64,000 nt of DNA from Anaerolineae bacterium (lineage in GTDB: Bacteria; Chloroflexota; Anaerolineae; Aggregatilineales; UBA3940), in NCBI GenBank assembly GCA_016926255.1, contig JAFGOY010000049.1, positions 1-64,000 of the forward strand, in the 5' to 3' direction. The position numbers and the translations under genes were made by a program. This document shows positions 8,227 to 16,848 of this stretch, one piece after another; the first letter of the stretch is position 1; each line of letters starts with the position of its first letter. The notes beneath the pieces were generated by a model. That model worked only from the letters and a program-made list of their open reading frames with translations. It had not been told where the DNA came from and did not search any database.

Positions 8227-8988
8227 TCAGCAATAGAGGTCTTTATCACGAGGCCGATTCAAATCCGCTGCAGTTGACTGCTTGTCAATCGGATATGATA
8301 TTCCGCGTATGATTACTACCGGCATCCCTTCGGAGGCTTGCCCGGAAACCAGCCCGGCGGCAGCGGCCAGTTCATCGGCAAAACCGACCTCGGTGTGCTG
8401 CAGCCGTCTACCAAACAGGTCGGGCTGGCCGCGCAGGTCCCACAGGGCAGGCAGTCCTGCGGAACCAATCGCCACACCAACCGTTCCCAACCGGAAAGGG
8501 CGGCCATGACTGTCGCTGATCACTACTGCGATACACACACCAAAACGCCCGGCCAATCGATCCCGAATCCTGGAAGCGGATGTGTCGGGATTTTCGGGAA
8601 GCAGCAGAAGCCATTCGCCCTCGCCGCGCGTATTCGAATGGTCGACTCCGGCATTGGCACAGACAAAACCCAGCCGGTGTTTGACGATCAGTACATCATG
8701 GCCTGTTCTGGAAATGCCGCTCGACTCACTCAGGATGACCGAAACCAGGCGAGGGTCTTTATTACACTGCCCGGCGACCATGAGCGCCCGCTCATCGGGG
8801 ACTACTGAAGAGAGATCGATCCAGCGACCTTCCGCTTTAGAGACAATCTTCGAGGTAACGACGAGGACATCGTTCTCTTGCAGAATAAGGGCACTGCGTT
8901 CCAGAGCATCTCCGATGACCTGCGGGAGATCGTCTCCACTGGTAATCAGCGGGATGCCCGGCACACTGATCAGTTCGATATGAGACAT
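8227..8988 (-). CDS. cofE: F420-0:gamma-glutamyl ligase (CofE-like)
   Basis: This 253-aa protein belongs to the CofE/FbiB-N family that adds gamma-linked glutamates to coenzyme F420-0 using GTP. The family motif [16 protein letters not shown] is clear, along with [13 protein letters not shown] near the N terminus. It is a single-domain form like archaeal CofE, without the nitroreductase-like C-terminal half of actinobacterial FbiB. The start at 8988 is 4 nt after the stop of the F420 reductase gene, so the two are probably co-translated; no clear ribosome binding site is present. No other F420 biosynthesis genes are in the window. Confidence 0.88.
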   Translation of the reverse strand: MSHIELISVPGIPLITSGDDLPQVIGDALERSALILQENDVLVVTSKIVSKAEGRWIDLSSVVPDERALMVAGQCNKDPRLVSVILSESSGISRTGHDVLIVKHRLGFVCANAGVDHSNTRGEGEWLLLLPENPDTSASRIRDRLAGRFGVCIAVVISDSHGRPFRLGTVGVAIGSAGLPALWDLRGQPDLFGRRLQHTEVGFADELAAAAGLVSGQASEGMPVVIIRGISYPIDKQSTAADLNRPRDKDLYC

Positions 8989-8992
8989 GGTA

Positions 8993-9661
8993 TCAGTCGA
9001 TCCCGGTGATCCGTATTCCGGCACCTTTGACTTTGTAGCGTTTGTTGATCCCGACCAGGAGTGGGGTCAGGCTTTCGGCGACAATCGCATTGACCAGCGG
9101 TCCGGCGTCGATCCCCCGCATATCGGCAGCTTCGGCCAGCCGGATCGCGACCAGCTTTGCCTCTTCATCGTCACCGCAAATCAGCACGTCACAGTCGACC
9201 CTGTGATCGAGGTCTTTCAGGTGGCCCGCCGAAACATTCTGGAAGGCTGAAATGACCTTCACACCGTCGCCAAGAAGCGCCTGGGCTTCCTCGGCGGCGG
9301 TTCGACCCTCCGGCAGGTTGACAGTCGATACCTGGGGCGGTTTGAGTGGAACCGTCACATCGACCAGGGTCTTGCCCTGAACTGCCTCCCTGACGCTCTC
9401 CAGCGTCGCCCGGTGGGCGCTGTAGGGAACGGTCAGGACGACGAGATCGGCTTCGCGGGCGGCACCTTCGTTTGCCATCCCCCGGATGAGATTCTCGCCA
9501 AGTAGATCGTTCAATTCACCGGCCACGCGCAGGGCTTTATCCGGCGTGCGCGAGCCGATGATGATTTGATACCCACTGCGTGCCCATCGAAGGGACAGGC
9601 CGCTGCCTTCTTTCCCGGTGCCACCCAGCACCGCGACGATAGGAAGTTGTTCAGATGACAC
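8993..9661 (-). CDS. npdG: NADPH:coenzyme F420 oxidoreductase (Fno/NpdG-like)
   Basis: This 222-aa Rossmann protein fits the family that transfers hydride between NADPH and F420. The N-terminal GGTGKEGSGLSLRWA loop (about 13-27) is typical for this family. The following GSRTP is the expected NADP(H) phosphate-binding site. The start is GTG, supported by AAGGAG about 9 nt upstream. It is followed after 4 nt by cofE and preceded by ssnA with a 19-nt gap. The enzyme would link the NADPH pool to F420. Confidence 0.9.
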   Translation of the reverse strand: MSSEQLPIVAVLGGTGKEGSGLSLRWARSGYQIIIGSRTPDKALRVAGELNDLLGENLIRGMANEGAAREADLVVLTVPYSAHRATLESVREAVQGKTLVDVTVPLKPPQVSTVNLPEGRTAAEEAQALLGDGVKVISAFQNVSAGHLKDLDHRVDCDVLICGDDEEAKLVAIRLAEAADMRGIDAGPLVNAIVAESLTPLLVGINKRYKVKGAGIRITGID

Positions 9662-9680
9662 GTTTGAGTCTCCTTGTCGT

Positions 9681-11039
9681 TTACAGGGTTTTAGTTGCGA
9701 TTTCGTTGTAGCGATCCCATACCGCCGGAACCAGCTCCCGCGAGCGGGCGGTGATCGCGGCTTCGTCGAGCGTCAGGAGCCTTCGATCCTGCATCAGCAC
9801 CTTCCCGGCGCAGATCGTCGTAGTGACCATCGAGGCTTCGAAGCCAAAAATGATATGCCAGGGCAGGTTACCCGCCGTCAGCGGGGTGGTGGGGTGGTAA
9901 TCGACCAGGATGATGTCGGCGGCGGCTCCTTCGATCAGCAGGCCGGGAGGGGCCTGGGGGAAGTAGATACTGGCTAATGCCGCGTTATTTTGAATCGCCA
10001 TCTCGACGATGGTCATACCGTTAGCGCGGCGCGGGTCGCGATGCCATACCTTGTGAAGCAGGTAAGCGGTTTTCCATTCGGCCCACATATTGTTGCTGAA
10101 GCCATCGTTGCCCAGGCAAACGGAAATGCCAAGTCGAAGCATTCCCTCGATATCGGCAGCGCCGACCGCGTTGTTCATGTTCGAGCGAGGTTGATGGGTG
10201 ACCCACGTCCGTGTATCGCGGAGAATCTCCGCCTCCCGCTGATCGATATGAACGCAGTGGGCGACAATCGACTTCTCGCCCAGGATACCCGCATCATGCA
10301 GTCGGTCGACAACCCGCTTCCCCGACTTATTGAGACTGTCGTACTCGTCAACGGAGTGCTCGGCAACGTGGATATGAAATCCGGTGCAGCCGTCTGCAGC
10401 CTCGGCGCAAGCGGCGAGCGTCTCCTCGGAAACGGTGAGCGAGGCATGCAGCCCGAACGCGGCGGCAAGGTTAGGCCGGTCTTGAGCTGTTTTGATGAAA
10501 CGAACATTCTCGTCAATGCTGGCCTTTGCGCTTTCCGGCCCGTAGCGATCCGTCACTTCGTAGCACAGAGCAGCCCGCAATCCGGCCTCGTCGACCGCGT
10601 CGGCGATCACGTCCAGCGAACCCGCCAGGGCGTTGGGGCTGGCGTGGTGATCGAAGAGCGTCGTCGTGCCATGCTTGATCGCATCGATCAGGCAAACCAG
10701 CGTGCTGTAACGCACTGCTTCTTCATCAAGGGCCTGATCGAGAGGCCACCACAGGCGTTCGAGAATTTCGGGAAAATCTTTGGGAGCCGGGCCGGGGATC
10801 GCCATGCCGCGCGCAAATGCACCGTAGAAATGGGTATGGGCACAGATATTGCCCGGCATGATCAACTGGCCCTGTGCATCGATGCGTTTGGCCTGTGGGT
10901 AGCGGGATTCCAACGCCACCGCTTTTCCGACTTCAACGATTTTGCCTGATTCGGTAAAGACGGCACCCTCTTCGATGAGTTCAGCATCGTCTTCCCAGGT
11001 TACGACCGTACCATTCGTGATCAACAACGGATTGTTCAT
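9681..11039 (-). CDS. ssnA: SsnA-type amidohydrolase/deaminase
   Basis: This 452-aa metal-dependent amidohydrolase is close to E. coli SsnA. Shared features include CAHTHFYGAFARG (metal-binding His68 and His70), the LWWPLDQALDEE stretch, FDHHASP, and HQPRSNMNN. Further metal and catalytic residues are His222/His224 region, Glu227, His261 and Asp312. SsnA lies in the E. coli purine/urate catabolic region, but its exact reaction is not firmly known; ring opening or deamination of a heterocycle is likely. It is next to the 223-aa unknown protein and the PLP enzyme on the same strand. Confidence 0.88.
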   Translation of the reverse strand: MNNPLLITNGTVVTWEDDAELIEEGAVFTESGKIVEVGKAVALESRYPQAKRIDAQGQLIMPGNICAHTHFYGAFARGMAIPGPAPKDFPEILERLWWPLDQALDEEAVRYSTLVCLIDAIKHGTTTLFDHHASPNALAGSLDVIADAVDEAGLRAALCYEVTDRYGPESAKASIDENVRFIKTAQDRPNLAAAFGLHASLTVSEETLAACAEAADGCTGFHIHVAEHSVDEYDSLNKSGKRVVDRLHDAGILGEKSIVAHCVHIDQREAEILRDTRTWVTHQPRSNMNNAVGAADIEGMLRLGISVCLGNDGFSNNMWAEWKTAYLLHKVWHRDPRRANGMTIVEMAIQNNAALASIYFPQAPPGLLIEGAAADIILVDYHPTTPLTAGNLPWHIIFGFEASMVTTTICAGKVLMQDRRLLTLDEAAITARSRELVPAVWDRYNEIATKTL

Positions 11040-11058
11040 GACTGGCTCCTATAGATAC

Positions 11059-11730
11059 TCACAGTGCGGCATCGATCATCAATGGCCCGCCTCGCCGCTC
11101 GATGGCAGTATGAACCGTCTCAATATCGACAAGTTCATTCCCACCCAGAACAAGCGAGGTCGATGGACGTTCGGCACGGGAGGAAATGACAACCGGGCCC
11201 TCCTTGCAGGGAACAAGCAGATCAACCGTATAGCGCGAGTTCCCTTCCCGGTACTCGACCTCGCGCTCCGGCTGGATGCCGCGCATCTTCAAGGCATGGT
11301 AGACCCGATTGACAAACTGGTCGCTGCTGCTGAACAGGTCGTTGATTTCCCGCGCCGACACAAAGCGATCCCAAGTCGTTTGGATGAAGGTGATCCGCCG
11401 CCAGCGCAGGCTCACAATGGGTGGTATTTTCTCCCTCAGCGGGCCTAACTGGAGTTTATAGTATTGCTCCTGCGCACGCGGGTGATCGGGTTCGCCGGGC
11501 AGAAGATCGATGCGGCGCACCAGTTCGTGACCGGTGCGCCGTGCATAGTTATGAATGGCCCAACGAAGGTCTTCGCCAAACTTCCTGGTGAAGTAGAAAG
11601 CCACATACTCAGCATGTATCCCATTCGGCGCGTGTTTCTGGGGCACACGATACCAGTGCAGGTCCCGTGCACGTTCCAGGTCTTTCGGATCGGGCATCAC
11701 GCCCACCAGGACGCGGTCTTCAGGATACAT
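11059..11730 (-). CDS. Hypothetical protein in purine-catabolism island
   Basis: This 223-aa protein is not recognised. It is soluble, without signal peptide or membrane segments, and is rich in charged and aromatic residues. The N terminus reads DRVLVGVMPDPKDLERARD followed by HWYRVP. A central YYKLQLGPL segment and a basic SLRWRRITFI strand follow. The C-terminal half (VDLLVPCKEGPVVISSR) could be a small nuclease-like or regulatory fold, but nothing catalytic is certain. ATG at 11730 is preferred to the preceding TTG. It sits 15 nt after the PLP enzyme and 19 nt before ssnA, so it is probably part of the same transcript. Confidence 0.75.
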   Translation of the reverse strand: MYPEDRVLVGVMPDPKDLERARDLHWYRVPQKHAPNGIHAEYVAFYFTRKFGEDLRWAIHNYARRTGHELVRRIDLLPGEPDHPRAQEQYYKLQLGPLREKIPPIVSLRWRRITFIQTTWDRFVSAREINDLFSSSDQFVNRVYHALKMRGIQPEREVEYREGNSRYTVDLLVPCKEGPVVISSRAERPSTSLVLGGNELVDIETVHTAIERRGGPLMIDAAL

Positions 11731-11745
11731 CAAACATTCTATCGA

Positions 11746-13155
11746 CTATTCACCATGAATATGGTTTTCTTTACGATAAGCGATGATCTTCTCATCGATT
11801 TCCTGCACCATGTGCTGGTGCTGCTGCCACCAGGCGGGATCGCGCTGAGCATCCAGTTCTTCGACGGTCTTGCCCTGCTGCTCGACCCAGGTATAGTACT
11901 TCAGGTTGTGCCAGCGCTCACGTGATTCGCGGTTGCCTTCCGATATGTAATCGATCTTCTGCCCGTGGAAGGTCTGGCCCAGCCGGTAAGCGGCGAGAGT
12001 CTCATCCATCTTGCCCTCTTCGCCTTCCAGCCAGTCCATCACCGAGTGGTAGCGGTCGATGGCGTCGGTGCAGATGGTAATGATTACATCGTCTTCGCCC
12101 ATATCGTAATACTTGGCGGTCTTGATCGCCCCCAGCACGTTGCAAACACTGGAAATGCCGAAGAACTGGCTCATCGCCTCGACATCGGCTTCGGGGACGC
12201 CGAAACGCTTGACGAGCGTCTCTTTGCCGGCAGGGTCGGTCAACAGCGCCAGGCCGCGCACGGTTTCCATATCGTCAATAGCCATGATTGCGTCCATGTT
12301 GAAGACATTGTGTATCCAGGTGACGTGCTTGTCGCCGATCCCCTCGATGCGATGTCCGCCGTAGCCATTATCATAGAGCGTCCGGCACTGGATTGGCTCC
12401 AGGCCGACGATCTTGTGATCGGGCCATTCCTGCTTCATGCGGTCACCGGCGGCAATCGTACCGGCAGAACCCATCGCCGAAGTGTATGCGGCGATCTTCC
12501 CGTTACCGATCCCCTTCTTTTGCAGTTCGGCGGCCAGTTCGACCATCGTGTTGCCGGTAACGAAATAGTGGAAGCGGTAGTTGCCCATCACTTCGAACTG
12601 GTTGAGCACCCGCACGTTCGGGTCTTCGCGCAGTTCCCAGGTCTTGTCGTAGATTTCCTTGACGTTGCTCTCGCAGCCGGGCGTGGCGATTACATGCGCT
12701 CCCAGGCGCTCGATATATTCGAAGCGCTCGCGGCTCATCTCGGCGGGGAGAACGACGATGCTGTCGAAATTCATTCGGCAGCCGACAAACGCACCACCGA
12801 TCCCATAGTTGCCGGTCGAGGGCCAGACGAGTTTGTGTATGGCAGGGTCAACTTCTCCAAAGAGTTCTTTCTCGATCAAAACCGAATAGGTTGCGCCGAC
12901 CTTGTGGCTGCGCGTAGGGAAGTGAATACTGTGCAGCACGACGACATTGGCATCGATGCCGGTCAGTTCTTTGGGAAGAACATGATAGTGAATCTTGTTG
13001 CTGGCATCTTTCCAAGTGATATTAAACAGGTTGATCGGATCCAGGGGGTCTTCCCCCATCATCCGAAGCGCTTTAGCCCGAATATCCGGGGCAATTTTCT
13101 CCGGGTGCAGCATCTCGTCAAAAGTTGGGCCGGTTATAATTCTTTGTTCTGACAT
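11746..13155 (-). CDS. PLP-dependent fold-type II lyase/synthase-like protein
   Basis: This 469-aa protein has the features of the tryptophan-synthase-beta/cysteine-synthase superfamily. The likely Schiff-base lysine is Lys85 in SHKVGATY, an asparagine loop STGNYG is at 113-118, and a glycine/serine phosphate-binding loop SAMGSAGT is at 226-233. The C terminus is longer than in cysteine synthases and ends with a helical region rich in tryptophan and glutamine. I cannot name its substrate. In E. coli the matching neighbourhood holds ygeX, a diaminopropionate ammonia-lyase of the same fold, so an ammonia-lyase in ureide breakdown is an attractive guess. GAGGAG lies about 13 nt upstream of the start. 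Confidence 0.82.
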   Translation of the reverse strand: MSEQRIITGPTFDEMLHPEKIAPDIRAKALRMMGEDPLDPINLFNITWKDASNKIHYHVLPKELTGIDANVVVLHSIHFPTRSHKVGATYSVLIEKELFGEVDPAIHKLVWPSTGNYGIGGAFVGCRMNFDSIVVLPAEMSRERFEYIERLGAHVIATPGCESNVKEIYDKTWELREDPNVRVLNQFEVMGNYRFHYFVTGNTMVELAAELQKKGIGNGKIAAYTSAMGSAGTIAAGDRMKQEWPDHKIVGLEPIQCRTLYDNGYGGHRIEGIGDKHVTWIHNVFNMDAIMAIDDMETVRGLALLTDPAGKETLVKRFGVPEADVEAMSQFFGISSVCNVLGAIKTAKYYDMGEDDVIITICTDAIDRYHSVMDWLEGEEGKMDETLAAYRLGQTFHGQKIDYISEGNRESRERWHNLKYYTWVEQQGKTVEELDAQRDPAWWQQHQHMVQEIDEKIIAYRKENHIHGE

Positions 13156-13217
13156 TAGTTTTTATTACTCCTCAGTCTTTGTTTGTAATGAACGTAGGAA
13201 AAGCGAGTCGAGGCGGT

Positions 13218-13502
13218 TTACGATTCGGTGTTCGAGCCGGGAAGATCGAGGTGGGGGAATTGGCCGGTTGCTGCACCGGGGATATCGTCCAGCAGGGCAC
13301 GTTCGAAATGGCGCATCTGGTCATAAGCCATGTCCCTTTGCCGTGCCGCTTCCTGGTAAGCGACCATATCTTTGCGAGTCAGGTCTTTGACCCGTCTCCC
13401 TTTGAGCAGCATCTTAACTTTCTCATCCCATTTGCGATACTCCATCAACGCAGCTTTGTGTTGGTCGAGCAGGGAGTTGGTTGTTTTCTTATCATCAGAC
13501 AT
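13218..13502 (-). CDS. Small hypothetical helical protein
   Basis: This 94-aa highly charged protein has no cysteines, signal or membrane segments. Residues 5-70 look like one or two long helices rich in Lys, Arg, Glu, Asp and Met. The tail is Pro/Gly-rich. GAGGAG sits 8 nt upstream of the ATG, which supports translation. It lies 62 nt upstream of the PLP enzyme on the same strand. Function unknown. Confidence 0.72.
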   Translation of the reverse strand: MSDDKKTTNSLLDQHKAALMEYRKWDEKVKMLLKGRRVKDLTRKDMVAYQEAARQRDMAYDQMRHFERALLDDIPGAATGQFPHLDLPGSNTES

Positions 13503-13536
13503 ACGTCTCTCTCCTCAATGAACCGATGCGTATCCT

Positions 13537-14514
13537 TCACCTTGATCTCCGCTGTTCACCTTCCGGCGAAGCATCGATACCATATGTTTCGCGAACGATA
13601 TACAGCGGACGGCCTCTTACTTCGTTGTAAATGCGCCCCAGATATTCACCAATGATACCCAGGGAAAGCAGTTGAACGCTCCCCAGGAAGAGCACCATGA
13701 TCAGCGTGGTTGCCTGACCTTCGAGCGGTTTGGCGCTGGTGAATGCCCGCAGATAGATCACAAGAAGGATCGCAATACCACTTAAAGCCGCGATAGCAAA
13801 TCCCAGGTAGGTAGCAAGCTGAAGCGGGAAGTAGGAGAAACCGGTAATTCCATCCCAGGCAAATCGCAGCATCCTGTTCAGGGGATACTTCGTCACACCG
13901 GAATAGCGTTCGTGGCGCGTATACTCGATGCCCGTCTGACGATACCCAACCCAACTGACCATCCCCCGGATGAACCGGTGCCGCTCCCGCATCGAGAGGA
14001 CAGCATTGACTACTTTGCGATCCATCAGGCGAAAGTCGCCGGTATCGAGCGGAATGCTGATATCGGTGATCGAAAACATCAGCCGGTAGAACAACGACGC
14101 CGTAGTCCGCTTAAACCAGGATTCTCCCTCACGCTTTGCCCGTACGGCATAGATGACCTCGTAGCCTTCCCGCCACTTCACAATCATATCGAGGATGATT
14201 TCCGGCGGGTCTTGCAGGTCGGCATCGATCAGGATCACCGCCTGCCCCTGAGCATAATCCATCCCGGCGGTTACTGCTATCTGGTGGCCGAAGTTCCGGG
14301 CAAACGAGATAACACGAATATGCCCGGGGTCTGAATCGTACAGTTCGCGCACAGCGCTGCCGGAGCCATCGGTGCTGCCATCATCGACAAAGACCAGTTC
14401 CCAGGTTTCACCCGAACGGTCAAGGACATCGCTTATACGTCTATGCAGTTCTTGTAAGTTGCCCACTTCGTTATAAACGGGGGCGACAATCGAAATGACA
14501 GGGCCGTCGTCCAT
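13537..14514 (-). CDS. GT2 family glycosyltransferase, GtrB/dolichol-phosphate-sugar synthase type
   Basis: This 325-aa protein has an N-terminal GT-A domain with [16 protein letters not shown] and the metal-binding DADLQDPP motif. Two C-terminal hydrophobic helices (about 235-260 and 265-295) follow. This layout is typical of polyprenyl-phosphate glucosyl/mannosyl transferases such as GtrB and DPM1-like enzymes. It would load a sugar on undecaprenyl phosphate at the inner membrane. GT39-type membrane transferases elsewhere in the window (29642-31462, 58686-60779) could use such donors. Its place between a purine enzyme and thrC looks incidental. Confidence 0.9.
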   Translation of the reverse strand: MDDGPVISIVAPVYNEVGNLQELHRRISDVLDRSGETWELVFVDDGSTDGSGSAVRELYDSDPGHIRVISFARNFGHQIAVTAGMDYAQGQAVILIDADLQDPPEIILDMIVKWREGYEVIYAVRAKREGESWFKRTTASLFYRLMFSITDISIPLDTGDFRLMDRKVVNAVLSMRERHRFIRGMVSWVGYRQTGIEYTRHERYSGVTKYPLNRMLRFAWDGITGFSYFPLQLATYLGFAIAALSGIAILLVIYLRAFTSAKPLEGQATTLIMVLFLGSVQLLSLGIIGEYLGRIYNEVRGRPLYIVRETYGIDASPEGEQRRSR

Positions 14515-14573
14515 TCACAACCAGTCTCGTTAAGATATTTTATTGTCAGGGAGCCTATTATACTCCGCCAGGC

Positions 14574-15830
14574 TCAAATAATCTCACTTATAATGCGATC
14601 AACTTCATCCAGCGTTGGCGCGATTTTCGGAGCCTGCCGCACCGACTTTTGCGCCGAAGCAATATCCTTCAGCCCATTTCCGGTGCTCAGGACAACGATC
14701 CGCTCATCGGCGGAGAACATCCCCAGCCCGGAGGCTTTCAGCAGCCCGGCATAGGCCGCCGACGCTGCCGGTTCGGCAAAGACGCCGGACATCTGCGCCA
14801 GCTTCGGAATGGCGGCGATGATCTCATCATCGCTGACGGTAATATATGCGCCGCCGGTTTCGGTGACGGCCCGCATCGCCTTGACGCGGTCACGGGGAAG
14901 CCCGGCGGAGATGCTGTCGGCGACCGTCTGCGCGTCGATAGGCTCCATCTTCGCAGGATTGATCCCTTCCTTCCAGGCTTTATACATCGCCGCTGAGCCT
15001 TCGGCCTGTACACCGATCAGGCGGGGCATTTTGTCGATCCAACCCAGAGCCAGCAGATCGCGCAGGCCCTTGTGAACACCGCTGATGATGTTGCCATCGC
15101 CGACGCTGACCAGGATCGTATCGGGGGCGGAAAACTGGCCGGGCCGGTCGGCAAGCTGCTCGCAAATCTCATAGGAGACGGTCTTCTTGCCTTCGGCGGT
15201 ATAGGGATTGTAGCCCGTGTTGCGGCAGTACCAACCATATTTATGCGTGGCTTTCAGGCACAGTTCAAAGGCATCGTCATAGGTACCATCGACCAGCAGC
15301 ACGTTCGCGCCATAAACCAACAACTGCGTGATCTTGGCCGGGGGAGCACTGGCAGGCACGAAGATGACGGTTGGCATCTGGACGCTGGCTGCTACCCCGG
15401 CCAGCGCAGCAGCGGCGTTACCCGTGCTGGCCGTCGTGACCAGATCGCGGCCCTCGACACCGGCCCTGGCGACGATCAGCGCACTGGCCCGGTCCTTCAG
15501 CGAAGCGGTTGGATTGCGGCCATCGTCTTTAATCCAGACCTGCCCCGCGCCGATCTGTTGGGCGACGTTGTCGACCCGGTACAGCGGCGTCGCGCCGACG
15601 ACCAGCGGCGGAACCGGCGCATCGATATCGATGGGCATCAGCGCCTTATAGCGCCAGATGCCGGTGACATCCGCCAGCCCGGTCTTACTCACCCGGTCGG
15701 CGATGCGGTCGTAGTCATACAGCACATCGAGGTTGCCATCGTCGCCGTGATCGGGGCAGATGTACTCGACCTCGCCCGGCGCATATTCTTTTCCACAGAT
15801 CGTACATTTCAGTCCAACAACGTGATCCAT
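14574..15830 (-). CDS. thrC: Threonine synthase
   Basis: This 418-aa fold-type II PLP enzyme converts O-phosphohomoserine to threonine. It starts with a small zinc-ribbon-like segment (Cys9, Cys12, Cys25, His28), common in this subgroup. The PLP lysine is Lys112 in NPTASLKDRAS, followed by TASTGNAAAAL and a serine/glycine loop VSVGDGN. The C-terminal part carries VLSTGNGLKD. Homoserine dehydrogenase is encoded separately at 40999-42030 and no thrB is seen. Some threonine-synthase-like proteins act on other phosphorylated amino acids, but the match is good. Confidence 0.9.
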   Translation of the reverse strand: MDHVVGLKCTICGKEYAPGEVEYICPDHGDDGNLDVLYDYDRIADRVSKTGLADVTGIWRYKALMPIDIDAPVPPLVVGATPLYRVDNVAQQIGAGQVWIKDDGRNPTASLKDRASALIVARAGVEGRDLVTTASTGNAAAALAGVAASVQMPTVIFVPASAPPAKITQLLVYGANVLLVDGTYDDAFELCLKATHKYGWYCRNTGYNPYTAEGKKTVSYEICEQLADRPGQFSAPDTILVSVGDGNIISGVHKGLRDLLALGWIDKMPRLIGVQAEGSAAMYKAWKEGINPAKMEPIDAQTVADSISAGLPRDRVKAMRAVTETGGAYITVSDDEIIAAIPKLAQMSGVFAEPAASAAYAGLLKASGLGMFSADERIVVLSTGNGLKDIASAQKSVRQAPKIAPTLDEVDRIISEII

Positions 15831-15875
15831 TTGAACAGGTTCATCCTTTTTCTTGAATTTATGATGACGTTCGAA

Positions 15876-16847
15876 TCAAGCCCCGCGCTCACCGCGAACA
15901 TAGGGTATCCCCAGGGCTGCCGGAGCACCCAATCGTTTTCGCATCGCCTCGCGGGAGCCAATCACCAGGACGATGATCGTAAAGGCATAGGGCAGCATTT
16001 GCAGGAAAAAGCCGAGATAGGGATCGTAAAAGAACGGGTTGCGCAGCACACCGAACAGGACCATCGGCCCCTGAATATCGAGGATCAGGCGGCGCAGTGC
16101 GCCAAAGAGAAACGATCCCAGCGCAGCGCGAATGGGGTTCCACTGGGCAAAGATCACCAACCCGATCGCGATCCAGCCTAACCCGGCGGTCGTCTTATCG
16201 CTGAACCAGCCGGGGGAGATCGCCAGACTGAGTGCTGCCCCGGCAAGGCCGCACAGCATCCCACCGATAAAGACATACAGATAACGCTGCCTGAACACGT
16301 TGATCCCCAGCGCATCGGCGGCAGCCGGGTATTCGCCCACCGCCCGGAGATGAAGCCCTGGACGGGTGCGGTTGATATAGTACCAGATCATCGGAACGAG
16401 CAAATAGCTCAAATAGGTTAGGATAGATTGATTGGCAAACATGATCGGCCCGATTACCGGAATGGCCGAAAGAAGAGGAATATCGAAAGCAGGCAGCAGA
16501 GCCACACCCCCGGCGTCGCTCAATCCCTCGCCCAATACCAGGCTAACGCCAGTTCCCAGGAAAGTGAGTGATAACCCACTGACAACCTGATCGGCGCGAA
16601 ACTGGATGACGACAATCCCGTGAAGGATGGCGAGGACCCCCCCAGCGAACATCGCCACGAGAAGCCCCAGCCATGCGTTGCCGGTCGAGTTAGCAATGCC
16701 GAAAGCCGCCATTGCACCCAGCAGCATCATCCCCTCGACCCCGAGATTCATGACCCCCGAACGTTCCGTGATCAGTTCGCCCAGCGTGGCGAAAAGAATC
16801 ACCGTCCCGGTTGCGACACCTGCATGCAGAATGATAATCAGGTCCAT
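15876..16847 (-). CDS. ABC transporter permease, nucleoside/sugar type (NupQ/BmpG-like)
   Basis: This 323-aa inner-membrane permease of the BPD_transp_2 (LivH-like) superfamily has about nine hydrophobic helices. The N terminus contains the ATLGELITERSGVMNLGVEG signature of BMP-linked nucleoside importers, and SLTFLGTG is also typical. The GGGG-containing start region lies 1 nt after the stop of the partner permease, with GGGGAG 9 nt upstream. The usual partners (ATPase and lipoprotein) are encoded just upstream. Substrate is probably a purine nucleoside or base, inferred from the neighbourhood. Confidence 0.9.
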   Translation of the reverse strand: MDLIIILHAGVATGTVILFATLGELITERSGVMNLGVEGMMLLGAMAAFGIANSTGNAWLGLLVAMFAGGVLAILHGIVVIQFRADQVVSGLSLTFLGTGVSLVLGEGLSDAGGVALLPAFDIPLLSAIPVIGPIMFANQSILTYLSYLLVPMIWYYINRTRPGLHLRAVGEYPAAADALGINVFRQRYLYVFIGGMLCGLAGAALSLAISPGWFSDKTTAGLGWIAIGLVIFAQWNPIRAALGSFLFGALRRLILDIQGPMVLFGVLRNPFFYDPYLGFFLQMLPYAFTIIVLVIGSREAMRKRLGAPAALGIPYVRGERGA

Positions 16848-16848
16848 G

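Noticed and set aside
11965-13152. Long plus-strand open frame (395 codons) opposite the PLP enzyme
   Set aside because: It mirrors the minus-strand gene, which has a full set of fold-type II motifs; the plus frame has no recognisable domain.
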